64,000 bases of DNA from Streptococcus sp. X13SY08 (GTDB lineage: Bacteria > Bacillota > Bacilli > Lactobacillales > Streptococcaceae), in contig NZ_LFYO02000002.1 in NCBI RefSeq assembly GCF_001182825.2, positions 806,001-870,000 of the forward strand, read 5' to 3'. Position 1 is the stretch's first letter, and every line of letters starts with the position of its first letter. A program made the translations under genes and the position numbers. Of the stretch, positions 46,746-56,546 are shown one piece after another. The notes below the pieces were generated by a model that worked only from the letters and a program-made list of their open reading frames with translations, was not told the DNA's origin and made no database searches.

Positions 46746-48025
46746 TTAGAAATTTTGACGTTTCGCCTTACGCTCCGCACGGCCCTTGGCACGCGCTTCC
46801 ACACGCTTGGTTTTGCGACGTTTTTCGTCAACCGCCCACTTAATTTTTTTCTTGTAACCTGGCTTAACTTTTTTCTTTTTCTTTTTGACCAGTCCAATCA
46901 TTTCTAAATCCAATTTTTCTTGGGATTTTTCACGATTGACACGGCGATCGCGATCATAAGTATCGACAAATTCCCCATTTTTGATTTCTTTTGGTTGAAA
47001 TTTGATGTTGAGTTTTTCTAGCTCACGAATATCTGCGTCATCACTTGGTTGATAGAGTGTGATGGCAATACCTGATAAACCATTACGTCCCGTACGGCCA
47101 ACACGATGAACGAAGAAGGACAAATCTTGCGGAATAGCATCGTTAATGACATGTGAGACCCCTTCAATGTCAATTCCGCGCGCTGCCAAATCCGTCGCTA
47201 CAATGTATTCGTAATTAAGATTCTTGACTTGGGTCATAATCCGTTTGCGCTCACGTGGTAGTACATCGCCATGAATTTTAGCTGCTTTAAGACCGTTTGT
47301 CACCAAATAACTGTGCAATTCATCCGCGCGTTCCTTGGTGTTGACAAAAATCATAGCCAAGTATGGTTGCATGAGTTTGGTCATTTCTAAAATTTGGCTA
47401 TTGCGGTCGCGTCCTTTGGTTGAAATCAACCAGTTTTCAATAGTATCCGAAATAACCGTCCGCGTTTTGATTTGTTCCATAACTGGATTGGTCAAATATT
47501 TCTTCAAAAACGGCTGCAATTTCTGCGGAATAGTCGCTGAAAAGACCAAGAACTGCAAGTGTTTTGGCAAGCTAGACGCAATCTTATCAACCGTTTCTAA
47601 GAACCCCATATCTAGAGTCATATCCGCTTCATCCACGACAAAGGTACTTGCCTTATGAATGGCTAAATCGCCTGATTTGACCAAGTCATAGATCCGTCCC
47701 GGAGTCCCAATCACGATGTGCGGTTGTTTGGATTGCAATTTGTCAATTTGACGATTTTTATCCGTTCCCCCTACATAATTGGTTACGTGGACTTCGATTT
47801 CAGAATGGTCCGCGATTTGCGATCGACTGCTTCATCCAGTTTTTGGAAAATTGGGATCAAAAAGGTATGGGTTTTCCCCGAACTTGTCTTTGATTCGCCG
47901 ACTAAATCACGACCAGAAAAGACGACTGGAATCAATTTTTCTTGTACTTCGGTTGCTGTGACGAAGTCGATTTCTGCCAAAGCTTCTTGAATGTAATTTT
48001 TTAATGTAAATTCTGTAAATTTCAT
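46746..48025 (-). pseudogene. DEAD-box RNA helicase (CshB-like), internal deletion
   Basis: The N-terminal piece from ATG 48025 (AGAGGAAAC upstream) has the Q motif and Walker A, then breaks near 47805 after FQKLDEAVDRK. The rest resumes in another frame at EIEVHVTNYVGGTDKNRQIDKLQSKQ. It continues through GTPGRI, VDEADMTLDMGF (DEAD), SAT and the second RecA lobe to a Lys/Arg-rich tail. About 25 residues containing motif Ia (the PSRELA-type box) are missing. The Walker A reads T-S-S-G-K-T where T-G-S-G-K-T is normal. Length without the gap is about 425 residues, near the usual 447. Confidence 0.85.
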
Positions 48026-48053
48026 AGTTTCCTCTATCTCTTTCATTATAACA

Positions 48054-48079
48054 CAAAAAAACAGCAGTTGACTGCTGTT
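48054..48079 (-). terminator. Terminator after mraY
   Basis: AACAGCAGT (48060-48068) pairs with ACTGCTGTT (48071-48079), then U run on the minus strand. The stem overlaps the mraY stop codon (48080-48078), which is unusual and fits a shortened gene end. Confidence 0.85.
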
Positions 48080-48971
48080 AAACTAACTCCAAATGATGAT
48101 GGAAGGGTGTCATTCGGAAAATACGACGGCCTTCGCCATATTTTTTCTTGGTATATTTGAAATGAGCAACCTGCAGCATAACAGAACTAGTTTCCATCAC
48201 ATAGACCAAGCCAATCAAAAGTAGAGTCCATTCCTGATGCAAAGCAATGGAAATCGTCGCTAGCATCCCACCAAGTGCCAAACTACCAACATCTCCCATA
48301 AAAATCTTAGCAGGCTTATGATTGTAAACAAAGAAACCAAGAAGCCCACCAATCATCGCCACACAGACCAATAGAATATCAAATTGTTGTTGGATAATGG
48401 CAATCATAGAATAGGCTGTTAAACTAATAACCACCGAAATGGAAGCTAAACCATCAATTCCATCTGTCAAGTTAACAGCATTTGAAAAGCCGACCAGCCA
48501 GAAAATCACAAAGAAAATATAAAGGACTCCTAGGTGCAGAGAGTAACCAAAAATGTTGAGTTCTCCTCCACCAGTACCTTGCACATGCACCAAATAGAAG
48601 ACCAAACCTCCCAAAATCTGCAAGGCCATCTTTTGCTTTGCTTTAAAACCTTCGTTGATTTTACGGAAAATTTTTAAGAAATCATCTAGAAATCCAATGG
48701 TCCCATAGAGTAATAGTATGAACAGAATAGCTAGAACACCACCCGTTAACATTTGGAAGACGGTCGCAAATAGTAAAGTAGAGACAATAGCTACCGCCAA
48801 GAAGACCGTTCCACCCATGGTTGGAGTTCCCGCCTTAAATCGGTGTTGCTTCACATCTTCGTGCATTTGTTGCCCTTCAATTCGTTTATGTTGGTAGAAA
48901 CGAATGAAGGTTGGAATGAGTAGAATTGTCCCTAGAAAGGACACAATCCCTGCTAAAATAGCAGAATACAT
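48078..48971 (-). CDS. mraY: Phospho-MurNAc-pentapeptide transferase, C-terminally shortened
   Basis: MraY makes lipid I on undecaprenyl phosphate. The sequence has ten-helix-type hydrophobicity up to residue ~290. The expected motifs are [25 protein letters not shown] (Asp pair), [14 protein letters not shown] and [12 protein letters not shown]. The product is 297 residues and stops V-stop right after HHHLEL. Streptococcal MraY has about 30 further residues (a G-K-x-W-SEWKVD loop and the last helix; from memory, ~326 total). The loss is either a truncation or an in-frame deletion reaching the last codon. ATG at 48971, two bases after pbp2X. Confidence 0.85.
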   Translation of the reverse strand: MYSAILAGIVSFLGTILLIPTFIRFYQHKRIEGQQMHEDVKQHRFKAGTPTMGGTVFLAVAIVSTLLFATVFQMLTGGVLAILFILLLYGTIGFLDDFLKIFRKINEGFKAKQKMALQILGGLVFYLVHVQGTGGGELNIFGYSLHLGVLYIFFVIFWLVGFSNAVNLTDGIDGLASISVVISLTAYSMIAIIQQQFDILLVCVAMIGGLLGFFVYNHKPAKIFMGDVGSLALGGMLATISIALHQEWTLLLIGLVYVMETSSVMLQVAHFKYTKKKYGEGRRIFRMTPFHHHLELV

Positions 48972-48972
48972 A

Positions 48973-51231
48973 TCAATCTCCTAAAGTAATAGTAATTTTT
49001 TTCGTTTTGTCAAGACCAGTCCCTGTCTTGACACTTTGCTTAATCGCGCGAGCCCCTACGCCTTCATAAACGATATCTATATCCAGCCATTTGCTAAATA
49101 AATCAACATTTTCCTTGGTCCAACCATACATATCTGGAACCTCAGAAAAGTTGCTCGTCAACAGCAACACTTGCTGGTTGCTAGCCAGGTTTTCGCCTTT
49201 TTTAAAGGAAGCCTTTATGATTTCTGGACCATTCCCCAATACAATTGGTTGCACCAGATTCCGACGCAATTCATCAGCTGTTGGACCAGGCACTTGTCCA
49301 ATCACCTTGTCCAAAGAATAAGTCGTTTCTTGTGCAATCCCTACCAGATTTGGAGAGGCTGCTGTTAAATTCAAACTGTCTTTCAGCAGCATCGCTTCTT
49401 TCAATACAGGATTCACAATATCTTGCCAGCTAAGTATAGAAAAGGATTGAGGTTGTTGTAGTGTGACATACATGATAAATTCTGGATCTTCAGCTGGAAC
49501 CATGGCAACAACTGAGTTGATATAGTCGTTCGGACCTTCCATGTACCCACCGCCGCCTGGTTTTGGAATTTGAGCAGTACCAGACTTGACAGCTACATTA
49601 TAGCCATATACTTGAATAACTGCGCCACCTGCTGATCTTGAATAGAGAGTTCCATAGTAAGGATCCGTCCCCACCGTAATCATGTACTTTCTCGTCTCCT
49701 CGGCTGCTTTTTCTGATACTGGATGTCCCGCCACTTCTGGTTGCGAAAGACGAACGGAATTAGCATTTGGATCGTAGAGAGCTGACACAAATTTAGGCTC
49801 TAACATAGCACCGTTATTGCCAATCGCTGAAAACGCACGAAGCATTTGCACTTGTGTGGCATTGATCCCTTGACCAAAGGAACTCATGGCAATAGATACG
49901 ATATTATCCTCCGGTAGCATCCCACCTGCTTCATCCATCATGCCAAAACGAGTCGGATACCCAAAGCGGAATTTAGAGAGATAATTCAACCATTTGTCGT
50001 CTCCCATTGACTGTTCCAGCCGCGTCATCCCAATATTACTAGACAAGGCAAATCCTTGAGCATAATTGAGGTATTCTGCATCCCGAGCACCTGAGTTGAT
50101 CCCCCAGTCTTTAATGGTCGCATCTGCAATGGTATATTCATCATTGTAATAGGTGGTCGTAGTATTAAAAACACCCGAATCAATTGCAGAGGCAAGTGTC
50201 ATAACCTTCATTGTCGAACCAGGCTCAATCTGATCTTGAAAAAGCATAGAGCGCCACACTAGATTTTTGTCATTTAGCCCCTCTTTTGTATCAGGATCAA
50301 AACTAGGACGTTGGGTGGTTGCTAAAATTTCACCTGTTTTAGCAGACATCAATGTTGCATTCGCATAGACACCTTTTGTCTTTTCATCAAAGACATCCAT
50401 ATTTGATTCCAAGGATCGTTGCAACTCTGCAGACAAGGTTGTGTAAACATCCTGCCCATCAACAGTCTGCGCCTGAACATTCTCTGTTCCTGGCAAAATA
50501 CGCCCTTTGCTATCTTTCTCGTAGATAATTTTTCCATCTTGACCAGACAAGATATCATCTAGAGCATTTTCTAAACCTGACCGACCACTGAGACTTTGAC
50601 TGCCGTCCTCGTTATCTTTCAACTGAGCAAGTCCGATAAAGAAGCTGGCGAAGTCTCCATTTGGATAAAGGCGCCCTGGACTGGTGTCAAAGGCAATTCC
50701 TTTAATCCCAGCCTTATCAGCATCTGTCTGGATATCGATCATGGTTCCATAGGAGATATTTTTCCCCAGAGGACCAAAATAAATTTGATTCAAATTGGGA
50801 AGTTTTAGTTGACCGATAACATAGTCCTTCTCAAAACCTAAACGTTCCTTTAAAATATCCGCTACTTTATCAAACTGACTTTCCTGCACAAATAACGGCT
50901 CATTGTTCGCTGATACATAGTCTTTATCAATTACGGCATAAATAGTATAGGTAGTTGAATCTTCTGCGATAGGCTTTCCTAAGCGATCATAGATTGTACC
51001 GCGGCGTGCTTGCACTGTAATTTCTTGTTGGTGAACACTCTGTGCACCTTCTGAAAGATTCTGTCCAAATTTTCTGTCTGTACCAGTGATAGTGGCAAAA
51101 TTAATCAAAAAGACAAAAAACATAAAGACGGATAATAAAATTAAACTCTGCCCAACCCGTCGCCGGTTGCGAGACGGCAAACTACGATTTTGCAGAGCAT
51201 ATCGTACAATACGATTTCGTTTTCTCGGCAT
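48973..51231 (-). CDS. pbpX: Penicillin-binding protein 2X
   Basis: The 752-residue class B transpeptidase for septal peptidoglycan has an N-terminal membrane helix (about residues 28-48) and a dimerisation domain. The transpeptidase domain follows with STMK (active Ser), SSN and KSGT. Two C-terminal PASTA domains complete it. Its target role in beta-lactam resistance is well known. ATG at 51231 overlaps the ftsL stop by one base. All three active-site motifs are intact and length is normal. Confidence 0.95.
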   Translation of the reverse strand: MPRKRNRIVRYALQNRSLPSRNRRRVGQSLILLSVFMFFVFLINFATITGTDRKFGQNLSEGAQSVHQQEITVQARRGTIYDRLGKPIAEDSTTYTIYAVIDKDYVSANNEPLFVQESQFDKVADILKERLGFEKDYVIGQLKLPNLNQIYFGPLGKNISYGTMIDIQTDADKAGIKGIAFDTSPGRLYPNGDFASFFIGLAQLKDNEDGSQSLSGRSGLENALDDILSGQDGKIIYEKDSKGRILPGTENVQAQTVDGQDVYTTLSAELQRSLESNMDVFDEKTKGVYANATLMSAKTGEILATTQRPSFDPDTKEGLNDKNLVWRSMLFQDQIEPGSTMKVMTLASAIDSGVFNTTTTYYNDEYTIADATIKDWGINSGARDAEYLNYAQGFALSSNIGMTRLEQSMGDDKWLNYLSKFRFGYPTRFGMMDEAGGMLPEDNIVSIAMSSFGQGINATQVQMLRAFSAIGNNGAMLEPKFVSALYDPNANSVRLSQPEVAGHPVSEKAAEETRKYMITVGTDPYYGTLYSRSAGGAVIQVYGYNVAVKSGTAQIPKPGGGGYMEGPNDYINSVVAMVPAEDPEFIMYVTLQQPQSFSILSWQDIVNPVLKEAMLLKDSLNLTAASPNLVGIAQETTYSLDKVIGQVPGPTADELRRNLVQPIVLGNGPEIIKASFKKGENLASNQQVLLLTSNFSEVPDMYGWTKENVDLFSKWLDIDIVYEGVGARAIKQSVKTGTGLDKTKKITITLGD

Positions 51232-51554
51232 TATTCAGCTACTCCAATATTGTCATTATTTAAGGTCAATCCTGCCTTTTCAGCAATCTCCATCATCCGA
51301 GTACTGCGAGTCAATTCGTTTAGTGCCTGTTTGGCGTCATCTATTTCGACTTGTTTGGCACTGATATCCTGATTAACAGTGGCCATTTCAGACTGCACTT
51401 GCAAGAGTCGGGTCTGCATAAAAATAATGCCGATCGCTAAAATGAGCCCTGAGGCCACAATGCTGCCATAAAAAGCTTTTTCTACTCGGCTAAATGTCTT
51501 TATTTTTTCTTCAAGGACGCGCATGGTCGCATCGCGTTTTCGATCTTGTAACAT
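51231..51554 (-). CDS. ftsL: Cell division protein FtsL
   Basis: This 107-residue bitopic divisome protein has a membrane helix at about residues 30-48 (GSIVASGLILAIGIIFMQ) followed by a coiled coil (VQSEMATVNQDISAKQVEIDDAK). ATG at 51554 has AAGAGG upstream. Position before pbpX is canonical. Normally rsmH ends immediately before ftsL, but here a 361-bp stretch intervenes. Confidence 0.9.
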   Translation of the reverse strand: MLQDRKRDATMRVLEEKIKTFSRVEKAFYGSIVASGLILAIGIIFMQTRLLQVQSEMATVNQDISAKQVEIDDAKQALNELTRSTRMMEIAEKAGLTLNNDNIGVAE

Positions 51555-51915
51555 AGAAACCTCTTTTTATTTTAGAGTGAAGAGAAGGTCTTCATTTGCT
51601 ATTTCCCTTAAGTTTTCGAATTTTATTTTTAGTTGGAATGTACAACTATCCATTGGACAATCTAAAGCCATCGCACGATTTGATTCGAATAGCCTACTTA
51701 ACTATTTCAGCACATCTAAACTTTGGGACCGAGACCCCAAAACTTCAGACTTATAAGAAAATGTTATTTTCGCTTGACTTTCTACCTGAATCAGTCTCCG
51801 AGAGAGTGAACGAAGCGAAAATACCGATAGCAGCTCACTTATGTTTGATAAGAACAAGATTTTTAATCTTACCAGCAGACCTACATAGTTTAAGTTGGTT
51901 TGGCTACCTTCTGGT
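51555..51915. other. 361-bp non-coding insertion between rsmH and ftsL
   Basis: In streptococci these genes are normally almost contiguous. The segment has an 11-base perfect inverted repeat, TATTTTCGCTT (51765-51775) and AAGCGAAAATA (51813-51823), and a second hairpin TTTGGG...CCCAAA (about 51722-51742). Small AT-rich repeats such as AAGATT-AATCTT are also present. An open frame on the plus strand (51596-51988) has no ribosome binding site and runs into rsmH; I do not call it. A small transposable element or its remnant is the likely origin, but I see no terminal repeats. Confidence 0.5.
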
Positions 51916-52866
51916 TTACTTGTGGACTTTCTTAGCCACCCGTAACTTGGCAGAATGGGCACGATTATTGGCATCCAATTCTTCCTGACTTGGCAGGATT
52001 GGCTTACGATTGACCAATTCAAGCGGCGCTTTCATGTCTTCTGGAATAAATGGCAAACCTTTTGGAACATCTACCGTGCTAGCTTCTTTAAACAATTGCT
52101 TGGTTAAGCGATCTTCCAAAGAATGGAAGGTAATGACCGAAATTCGTCCATCTAACGCCAACAAGTCAATAGCTTGCCGGATAGACTCGTCCGCTGCACC
52201 TAGCTCATCATTGACCTCGATACGAATGGATTGGAAGATCTGCTTGGCAGGATGTCCTTTTTTCTTAAGCTCCTTGGCAGGCTTAGCTGACTTGATGATT
52301 TCAGCTAGCTCTGTCGTCGTCTCAATCGGCTTAATCTGGCGTGCTTGCTCAATTTTTCGAGCAATCTGTTTTGAAAATTTATCTTCACCATATTTGAAAA
52401 AAATGCGCACCAAATCATGGTAGTCATAGGCATTAACCACCTCATATGCCGTCAAATGTTGATCGCGATTCATCCGCATATCAAGCGGCGCATCTTTCTT
52501 ATAAGAAAATCCACGCTCGCGCTCATCTAATTGGGGGCTAGAGACACCCAAGTCATAGCAAATGCCGTCAATCTCTGTCACACCTTCTTCTGCTAAACGT
52601 GCGTTCAGATTGCGGAAATTATCCTTAATAAAGGTCACCATTCCCCGCTCAATATACTCTTTTAGCCGAATCTGTGCATGTTCAATGGCTGTCTGATCCT
52701 GATCAAAAGTATAGAGATGTCCCTCTTCGTTTAATTGGCTAAGCAGATATTGGCTATGCCCCGCTCCACCCAAAGTTGCATCTACATAAATGCCATCAGG
52801 CTTTATATCTAAAAAATCAACTGTCTCGTGCAAGAGAACGCTTGTATGATTAAATTCCTTTGTCAT
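51916..52866 (-). CDS. rsmH: 16S rRNA (cytosine-1402-N4)-methyltransferase
   Basis: The 316-residue methylase (MraW) shows [27 protein letters not shown] (AdoMet loop) and [10 protein letters not shown]. It also has the C-terminal [16 protein letters not shown]. The ATG at 52866 is the family start. No ribosome binding site precedes it, and a TATAAT lies only eight bases upstream, so the message may be leaderless. Confidence 0.96.
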   Translation of the reverse strand: MTKEFNHTSVLLHETVDFLDIKPDGIYVDATLGGAGHSQYLLSQLNEEGHLYTFDQDQTAIEHAQIRLKEYIERGMVTFIKDNFRNLNARLAEEGVTEIDGICYDLGVSSPQLDERERGFSYKKDAPLDMRMNRDQHLTAYEVVNAYDYHDLVRIFFKYGEDKFSKQIARKIEQARQIKPIETTTELAEIIKSAKPAKELKKKGHPAKQIFQSIRIEVNDELGAADESIRQAIDLLALDGRISVITFHSLEDRLTKQLFKEASTVDVPKGLPFIPEDMKAPLELVNRKPILPSQEELDANNRAHSAKLRVAKKVHK

Positions 52867-52874
52867 ATTTTATC

Positions 52875-52880
52875 ATTATA
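52875..52880 (-). promoter_or_regulatory. -10 box eight bases before the rsmH start codon
   Basis: TGGTATAAT on the minus strand is an extended -10. It ends eight bases from the ATG, so transcription should start at or within a base or two of the start codon. Confidence 0.55.
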
Positions 52881-53148
52881 CCACAATTCCAAAAAACCAG
52901 CTTAAATCAGCTGATATAAACTTTTTAAAAAAATCATGTCACATATAATTGACATCCAATCTGCTACAGACAATAGGATTTTCCGTGATTTGTGGTTTTC
53001 TTTTTGGAAATTTTACACGCTACTATGACCAGTTTCATAAAGATTAAATCCATGCCGATACAAATAAGGGTGCGTTAGCCCTTTCTTCTTTTTTTTTCTC
53101 CAGAATATGTTACAATATCTTCATATTCAATTAAAAGAAGAGGAGATC
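52881..53148. other. Intergenic region between rsmH and ktrB (divergent)
   Basis: It contains AGGG-TGCGTTAG-CCCT followed by a long T run (about 53066-53097), a possible attenuator on the plus strand. An extended -10, TGTTACAAT (53108-53116), lies about 32 bases before the ktrB start. I do not recognise a cyclic-di-AMP riboswitch. Confidence 0.45.
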
Positions 53149-54498
53149 ATGTCTTTCTTACATGCAAAATTAACCGCATCACAGCGGATTATATTGAGCT
53201 TTATAGCTGTTATTTTCATCGGATCAATTCTACTAAGCTTACCAATTTCTCAACTCACTAGTTCACAAGCTACCTATTGGGACCACTTGTTTACAACCAT
53301 TTCCATGGTCTGTGTGACAGGATTATTTACCGTTCCAGTCGCAGAAACCTACTCTACATTTGGACAAATTATTTCTATGATTTTAATCCAGATCGGTGGA
53401 TTGAGCTTAATTAGTTTTATTGGTCTATTTTCTTTAAGGGCTAGACGTAAATTGAGTTTTGTCAATATGGCAACGCTCCAAGAAAGTCTCAGTCGAGATG
53501 ACACGAGGGATTTCCCTAACTTTATCCTTTCTGTCTTTCAATTTACTTTCACTGTTGAGCTACTCGGCGCTATCTTACTAGCATTTCGTTTTGTACAAGA
53601 ATTTGGCTGGTCGAAAGGCTTATTTACCTCTCTCTTTTTAGCCATTTCAGCCTTCTGTAATGCTGGTTTTGACAATATCGGTTCAGTTAGCTTGGTCAAT
53701 TACATTGACAACCCACTCATTAACTTGGTGATTCCCGCCTTAATTATCATGGGAGGGCTTGGCTTTTCTGTTTGGTTTGATATTCAAACCCAATTCAAGA
53801 AAAAAAGGCAAGTCCGCAAGCTTCACTTCCATACTAAGGTCGTGCTAAGCATGACCGCCCTCATATTGAGTGCTGGAACCTTGATTACTTTACTGACAGA
53901 ATTCAATAATTCTGGAACCATCGGACATCTATCCTTTATTGAGAAAATTTTAGCTAGTTTTTTCCAAACGGTTACCATGCGGACAGCAGGTTTTGCGACA
54001 ATTGATTACACCAAGGCAAACCCTGTTACTCTTCTACTCTACGTCTTTCAAATGTTTCTTGGAGGAGCGCCAGGTGGTACAGCAGGTGGTCTAAAAATCA
54101 CCGCTTTCTTGACGATTATCCTCTTCGCACGCAGTGAAATTTTAGGACTTCCTTATACTAATTTCATGTCACGGACCATTGATACTTTGACAATCCGAAA
54201 AGCCTTCGCAGTCTTTAGTGTCTTTACCATGACTTTCATTTTCGGACTTCTTGCCATCAGCGTGACCGACCCAACCATTCCTCTGATTCACCTGATTTTT
54301 GAAGTGATGTCTGCTCTAGCAACTGTTGGAGTAACGGCGAATTTAACGCCAAACCTCACGCAGGCTAGCCAACTCATTATCATGTTTCTTATGTTCTTCG
54401 GTCGAATTGGTCCAATGTCCATTTTGATGGGACTTTCCCGGAGAAATCCTGCTAAAGAAGATACCTTACATTATTCAAAATCATCCATGATTGTCTAA
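53149..54498 (+). CDS. ktrB: KtrB potassium/sodium uptake channel subunit
   Basis: The 449-residue membrane protein belongs to the Trk/Ktr family, four M1-P-M2 repeats with filter glycines: MVCVTGLF, SAFCNAGFD, TMRTAGF and SALATVGVT. Paired with KtrA it imports K+ and is involved in osmotic adjustment. The ATG at 53149 follows AGAGGAG; a longer in-frame reading lacks this. KtrA follows after ten bases. Confidence 0.93.
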   Translation: MSFLHAKLTASQRIILSFIAVIFIGSILLSLPISQLTSSQATYWDHLFTTISMVCVTGLFTVPVAETYSTFGQIISMILIQIGGLSLISFIGLFSLRARRKLSFVNMATLQESLSRDDTRDFPNFILSVFQFTFTVELLGAILLAFRFVQEFGWSKGLFTSLFLAISAFCNAGFDNIGSVSLVNYIDNPLINLVIPALIIMGGLGFSVWFDIQTQFKKKRQVRKLHFHTKVVLSMTALILSAGTLITLLTEFNNSGTIGHLSFIEKILASFFQTVTMRTAGFATIDYTKANPVTLLLYVFQMFLGGAPGGTAGGLKITAFLTIILFARSEILGLPYTNFMSRTIDTLTIRKAFAVFSVFTMTFIFGLLAISVTDPTIPLIHLIFEVMSALATVGVTANLTPNLTQASQLIIMFLMFFGRIGPMSILMGLSRRNPAKEDTLHYSKSSMIV

Positions 54499-54508
54499 AG
54501 GAGAATTT

Positions 54509-55183
54509 ATGCCTACTCAAACGATTGGGATTCTGGGCCTTGGCGTATTTGGTACCAGCATCGCAAAAACCCTCTGCAAATACAACAGCAACATCATCGC
54601 TGTTGACAACCACGAATCGCAAATCAATCAATTAGAAGCCATCTTGACACGTGGTGTTATCGGTGACATTACAGATAAAGATTTACTTCGTTCTGCTGGT
54701 ATCGGTGCCTGCGACACAGTTGTTATCGCAACGGGAAACAACTTGGAATCGAGCGTTCTTGCTGTGCTGCACTGTAAAGCACTCGGTGTTCCAAAAGTCA
54801 TTGCCAAAGCTAAGAGTAAGACAACCCGCGAAGTTCTCTTGAAAATCGGTGCTGATAAAGTAATCTCTCCTGAGCGTGAAACTGGTATTTCACTCGCAAA
54901 ACATCTTCTTCACAATGATACTACTGAATTGATCGAATTGGATGAGCATGTGACGATTGTGGAATTTCAGCCACCTGCAAAATGGATTGGTAAAAATTTG
55001 GCACAACTTAAGTTGCGTCAAAACTACATGTTGAATATTATTGGCTACCGTAATAAATATACCAAAGAGCTCAATATTCAACTCTCCCCAGATTATATCT
55101 TTAAAGAAGATGAACTGATTATGGCGGTAACAGACAATAATACTGTTGACCATTTCGAAGAGTACACGAACCGTAGCGTCTAA
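54509..55183 (+). CDS. ktrA: KtrA potassium uptake regulatory subunit
   Basis: The 224-residue cytoplasmic RCK protein has a Rossmann fold with GILGLGVFGTSIAKTL and D at the end of strand 2 (AVDNHE), binding ATP/ADP or NAD. A C-terminal RCK_C domain follows, which in this family can bind cyclic di-AMP. The ATG at 54509 with AAAGGAG upstream is preferred over the TTG at 54491. A bidirectional terminator follows. Confidence 0.93.
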   Translation: MPTQTIGILGLGVFGTSIAKTLCKYNSNIIAVDNHESQINQLEAILTRGVIGDITDKDLLRSAGIGACDTVVIATGNNLESSVLAVLHCKALGVPKVIAKAKSKTTREVLLKIGADKVISPERETGISLAKHLLHNDTTELIELDEHVTIVEFQPPAKWIGKNLAQLKLRQNYMLNIIGYRNKYTKELNIQLSPDYIFKEDELIMAVTDNNTVDHFEEYTNRSV

Positions 55184-55191
55184 CAAAAAGC

Positions 55192-55236
55192 AAATACCCC
55201 AAGGAATAGAAATGATTTCTAATCCTTAGGGTATTT
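55192..55236. terminator. Bidirectional terminator between ktrA and a GNAT gene
   Basis: AAATACCC...AAGGA..TAGAA with TTTCTA..CCTT..GGGTATTT forms a long interrupted stem around ATGA, with T runs outward on the plus strand. The genes on either side converge. Confidence 0.8.
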
Positions 55237-55238
55237 TC

Positions 55239-55703
55239 TTATAACCGAATTTCCATTCTAACCTTCTGAGGCTGCATTCCCATCCGCTCGTAAAACCGCA
55301 GAGCTCCTTGGTTGTCATTCCAAACATCTAAAGTCAAGTTGTGGCAGCCGATTTTCTTAGCATAGTTTACAGTGAAATCATAGAGTTTTTCACCGATTTT
55401 TTGACCACGCGCAGTGGTAGTCACACATAAATCATCAATAAAGAGAGTCTTGACAGGCTCCAGAATGGTACTATCCAGCTCGATAACCTCACAAAAAAGA
55501 TGACCGAGAACCTGCCCATTCTTCTCATAAACAAATACGTTCTTGCTATCATCTTTGAGCAACATCTCCAGTTGTTTTTGAGAAAATTTCTGCCCACTAG
55601 CAGAAAACAAATCGGGGCGTGCAGTATGGTGGACCTGTAAAACCTCTTGTAATAAAGCATTCAATACGGGAATATCAGATAATTAGGCACGGCGAATATT
55701 CAT
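55239..55703 (-). pseudogene. GNAT family N-acetyltransferase with an early stop codon
   Basis: The frame from 55664 downward is open and has a complete GNAT fold, including the acetyl-CoA loop (TTTARGQKIGEKLYDF) and the C-terminal NDNQGALRFYERMGM. Upstream, the same frame continues to an ATG at 55703 with GAGGAGAAC before it (MNIRRA), but codon 7 is TAA. A restart at the TTG at 55664 is possible but has no ribosome binding site. Substrate unknown. The stop is the only lesion I see. Confidence 0.75.
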
Positions 55704-56020
55704 GATGTTCTCCTCACAATTTATTATCCTAGCATAAACAGTGAGAGTTGTAAAATCAGCCCTCAGACTGATGGCAAAGAGAGTATTTTTCTTTATACTG
55801 TAAGTGTATCCTAAATTTTTCATAAATCTCCTGAAAGACCAGTTCACTCCAGAACTGGCCTTTTGTTTGGTTTTAAGGCAAAATGAGTCACTTCCTTCAG
55901 TATTTAGACATTCAAAATACTTACCTCTCAAGTAATTAAGCTTTGCAAGGCTAGAAACCACTCATTTTTTGTCCCACTTCTAACCTACCAATTCCAGTTT
56001 CCAACACTTGAAACCGTGAC
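55704..56020. other. Intergenic region upstream of the broken GNAT gene
   Basis: No gene is visible in this stretch. It holds a hairpin CCAGTTC-ACTCCA-GAACTGG (55839-55858) followed by TTTTG, a terminator with no gene in front of it. It also holds TTTTTTGTCCCACTTC near 55965, which resembles the last block of the composite repeats. It looks like remnant sequence. Confidence 0.45.
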
Positions 56021-56067
56021 AAAAAGACCCATCACCAAGGAGAAACCTTGATAAGATGGGTCTTTTT
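56021..56067. terminator. Strong terminator after hup
   Basis: AAAAAGACCCATC (56021-56033) pairs with GATGGGTCTTTTT (56055-56067) and an inner CAAGG/CCTTG stem extends it. It lies 110 bases past the hup stop. The intervening stretch has a small GAAATC-AAA-GATTTC hairpin. Confidence 0.85.
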
Positions 56068-56176
56068 GACGTTTTCGTCATGGACTACTGGTCTCTCTTT
56101 GTTCCGAGAAACTGTGAGAAACCTAGCATTCCTGACAGAGTACGTCTACGAAATCAAAGATTTCTGACTTACCGCC

Positions 56177-56452
56177 TTATTTAACTGCGTCTTTGAGGGC
56201 TTTACCAGCTTTGAACGCTGGAACTTTTGATGCAGCGATAGTGATTTCTGCACCAGTTTGTGGGTTGCGACCTGTACGAGCTGCACGTTCGCGAACTTCG
56301 AAGTTACCAAAGCCAATCAACTGAACTTTTTCACCAGCTGAAAGGCAGTCAGCTACTGCTGCAAATACTGCATCAACTGCTGCTGCTGAGTCTTTTTTAG
56401 TCAATGAAGTTGCTTCTGCAACTTTTGCGATCAAATCTTGTTTATTAGCCAT
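56177..56452 (-). CDS. hup: DNA-binding protein HU
   Basis: The 91-residue nucleoid protein is the normal HU length, with [23 protein letters not shown] (DNA-bending arm) and the C-terminal [17 protein letters not shown] at 56452 follows TTGGAGGA. In streptococci it is the only HU and is essential. Confidence 0.97.
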   Translation of the reverse strand: MANKQDLIAKVAEATSLTKKDSAAAVDAVFAAVADCLSAGEKVQLIGFGNFEVRERAARTGRNPQTGAEITIAASKVPAFKAGKALKDAVK

Positions 56453-56498
56453 TTTGCTAAGTCCTCCAATAATTTTCTGAGTTATTACTCACTCTCTT

Positions 56499-56527
56499 AT
56501 CTTACCTAAAAAACTTGAATTGGTCAA
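56499..56527 (-). promoter_or_regulatory. Promoter of hup with an overlapping inverted repeat
   Basis: TTGACC (complement of 56522-56527) and TAAGAT (complement of 56499-56504) are 17 bases apart. The -35 region is part of AACTTGA-ATTGG-TCAAGTT (about 56512-56530), which could be an operator. Confidence 0.65.
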
Positions 56528-56546
56528 GTTTTAGCACATCTTTTTC

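Noticed and set aside
51596..51988. A 130-codon plus-strand frame in the rsmH-ftsL gap
   Set aside because: No ribosome binding site, no recognisable domain, and it runs into the coding region of rsmH.
55683..55961. A 92-codon minus-strand frame ending MNIRRA
   Set aside because: Its last codons are simply the real start of the GNAT gene; the rest is intergenic and non-conserved in appearance.
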